A stretch of 64,000 nucleotides of DNA from a virus, in IMG/VR virus record IMGVR_UViG_3300033997_000243, positions 248,001 through 312,000 of that record. One strand, 5' to 3'. The notes beneath the pieces were generated by a model, which worked only from the letters and a program-made list of their open reading frames with translations, was not told the DNA's origin and did not search any database. Each line of letters starts with the position of its first letter. Positions within the stretch are counted from its first letter, which is position 1. Positions 52,177-57,945 of the stretch are shown in pieces. A program made the position numbers and the translations under genes.

Positions 52177-52209
52177 CAAAAGGGAACCCCGAAAGAGGTT
52201 CCCTTTTTT
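52177..52209. terminator. Bidirectional terminator
   Basis: AAAAGGGAACC / GGTTCCCTTTT with a short loop, T runs on both strands. It serves the plus gene at 51970 and the minus gene at 52213, which converge here. Confidence 0.92.
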
Positions 52210-52212
52210 GAT

Positions 52213-52656
52213 CTAACTTGGATGTTTTATTTTCAGTGCTTTTTTAATTGCGCGTGTTAAAGAAGGAGAAAGCCTCGGAGCTTCTTTAACTTTGGTTCCA
52301 GATAAAATCATTATCTTGCCTTTATCGGGATTTGATATGCGATCAATCAAAGCACTGAGTTCGGCAGGTTTTAATTTTTCATCGGAAAGATCGACAGATA
52401 GAATTTCGTATTCTTCAATTTGCTGCAAAGTCATTTCATTGGTAGGTAGGAAAGTAATCTCAGTAACAAGATCTTTATCAATGAATACGCTTGAAAATAC
52501 GCGAACGGTAGCTTGTCCTGCTTCGGCCACTATTCGATTTTTATCCGCAGAACTAAGTTCTGCAAAATCAGAAAGTTTTCGATAGGCTTCGGCCATTGTC
52601 CAACGCACACCAGAAAATGTGAGTCTAGGGCTGTTTAAGTGGCATAATATTCTCAT
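52213..52656 (-). CDS. Hypothetical protein, 147 aa
   Basis: Alpha/beta protein with a basic C-terminus (TRAIKKALKIKHPS). The start overlaps the thymidylate kinase stop (ATGA). A second ATG at residue 21 is possible. Unknown function. Confidence 0.7.
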   Translation of the reverse strand: MRILCHLNSPRLTFSGVRWTMAEAYRKLSDFAELSSADKNRIVAEAGQATVRVFSSVFIDKDLVTEITFLPTNEMTLQQIEEYEILSVDLSDEKLKPAELSALIDRISNPDKGKIMILSGTKVKEAPRLSPSLTRAIKKALKIKHPS

Positions 52657-53288
52657 ACATCACCAAAAGCTTTACGCGCACACATTAAAATCATTTCCGC
52701 AGTATCTTCAATACTAACTCCATTTATGTCGAAAGTGACTAAACTTTTCGCAACAGTATGATCCATATTGCTAAGAGCAAACATGCGGTCATATTCGGCA
52801 CCAATCTTTTCTCTGAACTCAAAATACTCAAACTCAATTCGATCTTCAGGCTCTTTTACTTTGCCTGAGTTAGTTCCGTAAAAAATCATATCAGGAACCA
52901 AGGTATCTAAACTCAGTATTTTACGCAGGTTATAAAAGTGCTCAAGTGGAAAACCTTTACCTCCACACTGAAAAGCTCTTGTTGAAAAATCCCAACGATC
53001 TGCAACAACATTAACGCCAGCGGCAAGTTGTGATCTTACGTAAGGAACCAATTGCGCTCTGGCAGCAAACATTAAAAGAGTTTCTGCTTCTACAGTAAAC
53101 TTTTCATCAGAGTTATTAGCATTACCTTTTACCACAGTACGTATCTGTTCTGCAATCGGAGTTCCTCCAGGTTCGCGTACTTGAATAGTCGGGCCAAATA
53201 TTTTAGTAAGATTTGCCGTCAATATTTTTGCTTGTTCACTTTTACCAACACCATCCAATCCTTCAAGTACAAAAAATTTACCTTGCAT
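52653..53288 (-). CDS. tmk: Thymidylate kinase
   Basis: A 211-residue dTMP kinase, making dTDP for DNA synthesis. FVLEGLDGVGKSEQA (P-loop, 7-21), REPGGTPIAEQIR (dTMP-binding loop), and DRWDFSTRAFQ (DRx-S-xAYQ motif) are clear. Length is that of bacterial Tmk. I chose ATG 53288 with GGGGAAA upstream; the longer frame to 53366 would run through the terminator at 53311. It fits phage nucleotide supply. Confidence 0.93.
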   Translation of the reverse strand: MQGKFFVLEGLDGVGKSEQAKILTANLTKIFGPTIQVREPGGTPIAEQIRTVVKGNANNSDEKFTVEAETLLMFAARAQLVPYVRSQLAAGVNVVADRWDFSTRAFQCGGKGFPLEHFYNLRKILSLDTLVPDMIFYGTNSGKVKEPEDRIEFEYFEFREKIGAEYDRMFALSNMDHTVAKSLVTFDINGVSIEDTAEMILMCARKAFGDV

Positions 53289-53310
53289 AGTTATTTCCCC
53301 AGTTAAGATC

Positions 53311-53336
53311 AAAAAAGGCCACAGCAAAGTGGCCTT
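53311..53336 (-). terminator. Terminator upstream of thymidylate kinase
   Basis: AAGGCCAC-TTTGCT-GTGGCCTT followed by TTTT on the minus strand. It would end transcripts that come from the structured non-coding region at 53.34-55.4 kb. Confidence 0.85.
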
Positions 53337-53342
53337 GTGTTT

Positions 53343-53449
53343 AATAGATTTTTGTTCTGACGGCAAAACGCAACAGACTGTAATATGTACTGGTGCTCGA
53401 ACAAAGCCAGTGCGAAAGTTGAATCTTACCGTCAGAACAAAAATCTATT
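53343..53449. ncRNA. Candidate structured RNA with 21-bp closing stem
   Basis: 53343-53363 is the exact inverse complement of 53429-53449 (21 bp, without mismatch). The 65-nt interior contains ACTGG/CCAGT. The overall length (107 nt) and closed stem resemble a folded small RNA. The T-arm and anticodon features of a tRNA are absent. The strand is uncertain; minus fits the terminator at 53311. Confidence 0.5.
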
Positions 53450-53455
53450 TTATTC

Positions 53456-53500
53456 GGTGGGTTTGTTTTCCTTGTCCAAAATGCGAACAACAAACCCACC
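53456..53500. ncRNA. Candidate hairpin RNA, 12-bp stem
   Basis: GGTGGGTTTGTT and AACAAACCCACC pair perfectly around a 21-nt loop, immediately next to the 21-bp stem structure. Confidence 0.4.
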
Positions 53501-53709
53501 TGCTGGATTATTTAATATCGGTATTGCGGCTACCGAGATTTGTTCTTACCCTCTCAACAAGATAAGGAGTCATGTAAATAACAAATCGCCAAGCATCATA
53601 TCAACGAGTGCTTATAGTGAGCAGGTTTATGCTCCACTTGTACAACGCGAACAGTTAACCAACCTTTAAGGTCAAAGTAATCTGTTATACGTTGAATGTT
53701 GGTTGATAT

Positions 53710-53750
53710 GCGAAAACTTTCTACGGATGACCGCCGTAAATTGTTTTCGC
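53710..53750. ncRNA. Candidate nested hairpin
   Basis: GCGAAAAC/GTTTTCGC encloses TACGG/CCGTA. A further outer pair AACCAAC (53657) / GTTGGTT (53698) ends just before it, giving a likely multi-branched fold. Confidence 0.4.
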
Positions 53751-54126
53751 GGTTAATACAAATCGTTAGAAAAAAGATGAATAGAGTTACCATGAATATT
53801 CCTGTATAGCGGCATTTCAAATACACGACCCAAGAATTGAAGCAAGGAAAAAAGTCCAAAAACCTACAACAATTCAAAGTCTAAACATTGCTTAATGTTA
53901 GATTAAGGTTTGTACTCTCAGCGGGAGTTCGCGTCAGCACGTTCATGTTTTGAAATAACGAATGAGTGCGTGAGATACTCACAATACTAACCGACTTGGA
54001 GGGACGCAAGTATTGTCTCGTTGTTTTTCCTCTATAAGTTCATCAGCACAGCGGCAAGGAAGAATCCGCCTCACACAAAACTTTTTCAAGGACTGCTTAA
54101 ACTAATGCCGCGAAAAATTAGAATGC

Positions 54127-54179
54127 CTGTTCGACACAACTTGCTTGGAACCCCACGTACCTAAAAGGAGATCGAACAG
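54127..54179. ncRNA. Candidate hairpin with 8-bp closing stem
   Basis: CTGTTCGA / TCGAACAG close a 37-nt interior. Two purine-rich AAAGGAGAT-like strings occur here and at 54191 on the plus strand, like ribosome-binding sites without a following frame. Confidence 0.35.
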
Positions 54180-54354
54180 ACAAAGATGTTAAAGGAGATT
54201 CCACTAAAAATCTCGAAGTTAGGCTACTTCGTATAAAGTCTAGTCAAGGGATCTAGCTTGACATAATAAACTTTGCACTGCATACCAGCGCACAAGCAAC
54301 GGCTGTTCTGACCTAAGACAAAAAATGTCTCTGCTTGCAGATCTAAAGTGGAAT

Positions 54355-54687
54355 CTACTTTAACATATTCAAAATATCTTCAAATTCTTCTGTAGTCAAT
54401 TGGTTTCGTTCAACTAAAATTTTCATGTAATTCAAATACAAACCTTTTGAGTAAGAAGTTTGGGCTATCAAGAATTCTACTTCAGGCCAACGACATTTCT
54501 TTTCGCGCAAAACAATTAAAGCGCATCTGTAAGGTATTCTATTTGGAGGCAAAGAAGTTAAAGCTTGCTTAAGCGTTGTAAATCTTCGCATCTGACTCCA
54601 ATAAAAAGCGCAGAATTTTTCTTTGTTGTTAAGTTCAAGAAAATGTTTAGAATAAAATTCAGGGCAATTTAAAAACTCTGGTTCCAT
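54355..54687 (-). CDS. Hypothetical basic protein, 110 aa
   Basis: A helical, basic protein with several Cys, Trp and Phe, isolated inside the non-coding region. Ribosome-binding site weak (TTGGTAA). The length and composition argue for a real gene, but I am less sure than for the others. Function unknown. Confidence 0.6.
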   Translation of the reverse strand: MEPEFLNCPEFYSKHFLELNNKEKFCAFYWSQMRRFTTLKQALTSLPPNRIPYRCALIVLREKKCRWPEVEFLIAQTSYSKGLYLNYMKILVERNQLTTEEFEDILNMLK

Positions 54688-54817
54688 AAATGATTACCAA
54701 ATAAAGATTCCTGTTCAGTGATACACTTAAACCACCAACTTTTCATAGTCTCCTACGCGGCTAAGTGCATGACTATCTTAAGTTACTTAGCTAACTGAAA
54801 TAAGTTTAGTGTTGGAA
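54688..54817. other. Non-coding spacer, 130 bp
   Basis: Between the gene at 54355 and the small frame at 54818. I see no clear gene or strong hairpin. Confidence 0.4.
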
Positions 54818-54901
54818 TCAAAAACTTAGCGCAATCAAAATAACAAAAACTAAAACAAGAGAAAGCAGATAGGGTTTTAATTCTGAATAATCTGGAAGCA
54901 T
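54818..54901 (-). CDS. 27-residue membrane peptide next to tRNA
   Basis: MLPDYSELKPYLLSLVLVF... is a short polar start followed by one membrane helix. AGGTAACAAAAATG gives a well spaced ribosome-binding site, which lies about 20 nt after the end of the tRNA. Small single-span peptides are common in phages. Short frames can arise by chance, so moderate confidence. Confidence 0.5.
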   Translation of the reverse strand: MLPDYSELKPYLLSLVLVFVILIALSF

Positions 54902-54905
54902 TTTT

Positions 54906-54918
54906 GTTACCTGTTGAA
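54906..54918. repeat. 13-bp direct repeat flanking tRNA-Gly, copy A
   Basis: TTACCTGTTGAAA, repeated exactly at 55007. The two copies flank the tRNA at 3 bp and 12 bp. Confidence 0.75.
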
Positions 54919-54920
54919 AG

Positions 54921-54995
<75 letters not shown>

Positions 54996-55000
54996 ATTAA

Positions 55001-55050
55001 CCATGTTTACCTGTTGAAACATGGAAAGTCACTGAAAAGCAATTTCAACA
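55001..55050. ncRNA. Switch-like element with two competing stems
   Basis: CCATGTTT (55001) pairs with AAACATGG (55017), while TGTTGAAA (55012) pairs with TTTCAACA (55043). The two stems share bases 55017-55019, so they exclude each other. It lies just upstream of the tRNA and could be a leader or processing signal. Confidence 0.4.
55007..55019. repeat. 13-bp direct repeat flanking tRNA-Gly, copy B
   Basis: TTACCTGTTGAAA, identical to 54906-54918. Confidence 0.75.
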
Positions 55051-55392
55051 AACAGCCTCTAGTGGAAAGCATTACACTATAACCATCTATCTTATATGCT
55101 TTGATAAACGTGATCAGATCGCCAATCAGATTCGGTGGCGCTAATACAAAACAAAGAATTTCTCATGACAGCTACTCACGTATCTCGCATGTCGATGCAA
55201 ACGAATAAACTTGTTTTGTAAAACCAGTCTTGCGACCAGAAACAGCACTTAGAGGACGCTAGAGTGCCGAAATAAAAAAGACCGTAAGAAATTCTTACAC
55301 AAACTATCGGAAAGGATGTAGCGCAGACACAATCCAGTTCCTGAGTTTAGTTGCCAAACAAATACATGCAAAGTTTGGCAGGTCAGGGAAAT
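55051..55392. other. Non-coding, hairpin-rich spacer
   Basis: No gene. Small inverted repeats: TAGTG/CACTA near 55060, CGCCA/TGGCG near 55120-55140, GCACT (55245)/AGTGC (55263), GTAAGAAATTCTTAC (55284-55298), and TGCCAAAC (55352)/GTTTGGCA (55373). Confidence 0.55.
55352..55380 (-). ncRNA. Candidate hairpin at 3' edge of the gene 55393
   Basis: TGCCAAAC/GTTTGGCA, 8 bp, extended by an outer TTCCTGA/TCAGG pairing. No T tract on the minus strand. Could stabilise the mRNA end of the gene at 55393. Confidence 0.4.
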
Positions 55393-55815
55393 CTATATAC
55401 TGTCTTTTATAGACAGAACTATACGGGCTTCGCCAGTTGTGACTATCTTAACTGCGGTTACAAGATGTTCAATGGATTCCATTTTAGTTTCACCAGCTGG
55501 AATTCCGGTAAGCAGATCAGATAACATCCAATCGGCTGTAATAAATTTTTCCTGTGTTTCCCCATCAGCCGGAAGATCAGGAATATTCGCAAGTTTTATA
55601 TCAGAAGCTGTGTAGAAAATATCTGTTGTTCCACTTATACTGTGAGCCTGCATGGTAAGAAATGAATAATTCTGTGGAACCAACAAAATAAAATCTTTTG
55701 TTGGATCAGATGGAACATGGTGAGTAAAAATATTTTTGTTGACTTTTAAACTGGCACTTACGTCACCAAGTTGTTCTAAAAACTTTTTACTATTTACTAA
55801 AACTATAGGTTTCAT
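55393..55815 (-). CDS. Hypothetical protein, 140 aa
   Basis: Beta-rich alpha/beta protein, unknown function. AAGGTACA precedes the ATG. It lies between two structured non-coding segments. Confidence 0.7.
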   Translation of the reverse strand: MKPIVLVNSKKFLEQLGDVSASLKVNKNIFTHHVPSDPTKDFILLVPQNYSFLTMQAHSISGTTDIFYTASDIKLANIPDLPADGETQEKFITADWMLSDLLTGIPAGETKMESIEHLVTAVKIVTTGEARIVLSIKDSI

Positions 55816-55836
55816 TTGAGTGTACCTTAATGAAGT

Positions 55837-55960
55837 GCTGGTGCGGAAAGCTAGAAGTTCAGGTTTAATGTTCTACTTTCACCCCTAAACCAAAAGCCTT
55901 GTGAGTGTAATAACAAACTGAGTGAGTTATGTTTAAATTACCTAACATTTCCGCACCAGC
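55837..55960. ncRNA. Candidate structured RNA with 13-bp closing stem
   Basis: GCTGGTGCGGAAA (55837-55849) pairs exactly with TTTCCGCACCAGC (55948-55960). The 98-nt interior has TAGAA/TTCTA and GGTTTA (55862)/TAAACC (55886). Fills most of the gap between the genes at 55393 and 55968. Confidence 0.5.
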
Positions 55961-55967
55961 AAAACTT

Positions 55968-56309
55968 TTAAGATGACTTTTTAGCCGACAGTTTTGGTAA
56001 GCCGAAATTATCTAACAAACTATCCAGCTTTGATATACGATTTACAGTTTCCTCTGAGCGCTCGTCGATGCAGATAAGAATGTTATCGCGGTGCTGGATC
56101 AACTCTTCAATGTAGCCGACCAATTGATCCAGTTTTAAGTTTGCCGTACTTTCTTTCAAACGTGTTTTAACATTTGAAATAGTAGAATCGTAACTAAGAT
56201 CAAAATGATCTTCAGCAAAAGTAATGAGATCAGAAACTTGTTGACGAGCCTTAACCAGCTTTGCATTTAAAGAAGCACGATCAATTTGAACAGATAATTG
56301 TTGCAACAT
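55968..56309 (-). CDS. Coiled-coil hypothetical protein, 113 aa
   Basis: Heptad-like helix over most of its length. ATG 56309 with AGGA about 10 bases upstream. A branched leader structure lies 20-60 nt upstream. Unknown function. Confidence 0.7.
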   Translation of the reverse strand: MLQQLSVQIDRASLNAKLVKARQQVSDLITFAEDHFDLSYDSTISNVKTRLKESTANLKLDQLVGYIEELIQHRDNILICIDERSEETVNRISKLDSLLDNFGLPKLSAKKSS

Positions 56310-56328
56310 TTTAAGATTCCTATAATAA

Positions 56329-56371
56329 AGGTGGAACTCTCCTTGTTCCGGTTGGGACGTCCGATTTACCT
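56329..56371 (-). promoter_or_regulatory. Branched leader with AAGGAGA in a loop
   Basis: AGGT/ACCT closes two arms: GGAAC-AAGGAGA-GTTCC (minus strand) and the palindrome GGACGTCC. A perfect anti-Shine-Dalgarno match is displayed in the first loop 20 nt before the real start region, so it may bind or lure ribosomes. Confidence 0.4.
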
Positions 56372-56380
56372 ACGACAACA

Positions 56381-57169
56381 CTAAACTAAAAGGCGAGGGA
56401 AATTCAAAAGATTTTCACAGGCCACTAAAGCTTTAGACCACATTTCGAGTTGGTCAAAATACTTTTCGTTAAGTTCTTCACGAGTGAACCAGCCAAGGAA
56501 GTTTAACTGTTCTTCAATTTCAAGAACATCAGCATCTTTGACCTCAACAACATAAACAAGTGCAAGATGACGACAATCAACTGGAACAGCACGACTTGTA
56601 ATTATGGTATGCAAACGAGTACCATAAGTGCGCTCCATATAAGTATCGTGATCCAAGGTTTCAGAATAACCTACAATGTTGTGTTGATCTATTCCAAACT
56701 CTTCGTCAAGTTCACGTAGCGTACTGCTAACAAGAGTAGAAGGAATATCCAAAGAATCTTTTTTGTACTCATGGCGATCAACATTAACTGTAGCACCAAA
56801 ATACGCACACTCGGCCATTTCAATATGGCCACCAAAGCCAATACTTAATTTGCCGTGAAGTTGACCTTCAGTTCCTTTTGGTGTACGTGCGTACAAAGCA
56901 AATTTTCCGTCATGCACAACAGGGATATACGGAATAAAATGTCTGTGTTTAATTGGAGTGAAACGATCTTCAGTATCATCCAATAGTTCGCGTGAAGCAC
57001 CAAACAAATAAAGCGGGTTAAAAAGTTCGGCAAACGAAGCGGTGTGTTCGGTAACAATGATAGAGTTTGGCAAACGAGGATCTAAAGATTCAGAAGGATT
57101 TGCCATGTGTTCATCAAGGTAAGCATCGAACTTAGGGTCTAAAGTACCTAAAATTAATTCTGTACGCAT
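56381..57169 (-). CDS. Nudix-like hydrolase with a large insertion
   Basis: A 262-residue protein. IGFGGHIEMAE (start of the Nudix box, about 111-121) and STLRELDEEFGI (the catalytic RExxEExG helix, about 149-160) are separated by about 27 residues, far more than the usual short spacing, so the box has an insert. Nudix enzymes cleave nucleoside diphosphates linked to another group. The substrate is unknown. AAGGAA precedes the ATG. Confidence 0.75.
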   Translation of the reverse strand: MRTELILGTLDPKFDAYLDEHMANPSESLDPRLPNSIIVTEHTASFAELFNPLYLFGASRELLDDTEDRFTPIKHRHFIPYIPVVHDGKFALYARTPKGTEGQLHGKLSIGFGGHIEMAECAYFGATVNVDRHEYKKDSLDIPSTLVSSTLRELDEEFGIDQHNIVGYSETLDHDTYMERTYGTRLHTIITSRAVPVDCRHLALVYVVEVKDADVLEIEEQLNFLGWFTREELNEKYFDQLEMWSKALVACENLLNFPRLLV

Positions 57170-57179
57170 TTCAAATTCC

Positions 57180-57893
57180 TTAAGCTTTAAGCGCGTAAGT
57201 TTCGTCGCCAGCGGATTCGTCAGATTCTGGAGAAAGACCTAAAGCGTTTTCAACAGAACCTACTTGAGAAGAATCAATTGCAACAGATTCTTTTGTTTCA
57301 ACTTGATCCGCTGTTGGATCGTAACCATCAGGGCCACCACAACAACCGTCTGATCCAATTGGGCCTTCAGATCCATCAACAGAAGTAGATGGAGGAACAG
57401 GAAGATTTGAAAACATTTTCAACAGTGCCATTGCACCAGCTTCCCACGCAGCAATAACTTCAGGACGTTGAAGATTGTATTCAGGTAAATCAGCACCAGA
57501 GTAAACTGACTTCCAATTTGTTGCATCACAATAAGCATTGTAAACTACTTCACCCAATGAAAGTGGAGTACCTTCAGATTGCAAGGAAAAGGTTCCATTT
57601 GAGTTGGGTAAAAGTTTTGGAAATTGTGTCGCTGGAGAATGTGCAGAATAGTAATGACTGGCCCAAACTTCTTTAGCAGGTTTGTCATTAACTGTAATTG
57701 GATCTGATTCTGCATCCATTTCAGCGCCACCTTTCACATTATGAAAGGTTTTGTATGCAACTATTGCAGCATAATTAACAAGTTGGTCTGAAGTAAATTC
57801 ATAAACTTGTTTATCGTGTGAGAAATTTTCACGATCAGCACTTTCCAAAGCAAGTGCTTTGCTAAAAGCAAACGATGTGTTTTCGTAGGACAT
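57180..57893 (-). CDS. Hypothetical protein with Cys/Gly motif, 237 aa
   Basis: I start at ATG 57893 (TTGGAG upstream) because the frame above it overlaps the recombinase gene end. Globular N-terminal 150 residues with several Trp and Tyr; then a Pro/Ser/Gly-rich segment with DGCCGGPDGYDP and an acidic C-terminus. Function unknown. Confidence 0.72.
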   Translation of the reverse strand: MSYENTSFAFSKALALESADRENFSHDKQVYEFTSDQLVNYAAIVAYKTFHNVKGGAEMDAESDPITVNDKPAKEVWASHYYSAHSPATQFPKLLPNSNGTFSLQSEGTPLSLGEVVYNAYCDATNWKSVYSGADLPEYNLQRPEVIAAWEAGAMALLKMFSNLPVPPSTSVDGSEGPIGSDGCCGGPDGYDPTADQVETKESVAIDSSQVGSVENALGLSPESDESAGDETYALKA

Positions 57894-57920
57894 AATAAAT
57901 CTCCAAGTCGATTTGTTAGG

Positions 57921-57943
57921 ATAGGCGGCTGTTAACCGCCTAT
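57921..57943. terminator. Hairpin after recombinase gene
   Basis: ATAGGCGG / CCGCCTAT, 8 bp. The T tract is on the plus strand only, so the minus-strand terminator is weak. Confidence 0.5.
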
Positions 57944-57945
57944 TT

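Larger units (their letters stand above)
53337..54354. other. 1 kb non-coding region packed with inverted repeats
   Basis: No convincing gene. At least eight inverted repeats of 5 to 21 bp follow one another, several nested. Examples: 53343/53429 (21 bp), 53456/53489 (12 bp), 53537/53580 (8 bp), 53657/53698 (7 bp), 53710/53743 (8 bp, with TACGG/CCGTA inside), 53981/54009 (8 bp), 54127/54172 (8 bp), 54214/54226 (6 bp). Possibly one or more structured RNAs. Reading frames on both strands are short and lack ribosome-binding sites. Confidence 0.6.

Noticed and set aside
53289-53366. N-terminal extension of the thymidylate kinase gene
   Set aside because: It would run through the terminator hairpin and does not resemble the family; ATG 53288 begins the P-loop domain correctly.
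53385-53669. Plus-strand reading frame of 94 codons
   Set aside because: It crosses several inverted repeats, has no ribosome-binding site, and has unnatural composition; the region looks non-coding.
53596-53877. Minus-strand reading frame of 93 codons
   Set aside because: No ribosome-binding site, crosses strong stems, and no protein-like pattern.
54001-54060. Hammerhead ribozyme (CTGATGA and GAAA are present on the minus strand)
   Set aside because: Stem II would have only two base pairs, and stems I and III do not pair around a cleavage triplet.
53343-54240. Additional tRNA genes
   Set aside because: I looked for a T-arm (GGTTCGA..CC) and an anticodon arm in each stem-loop unit; only 54921-54995 has them.
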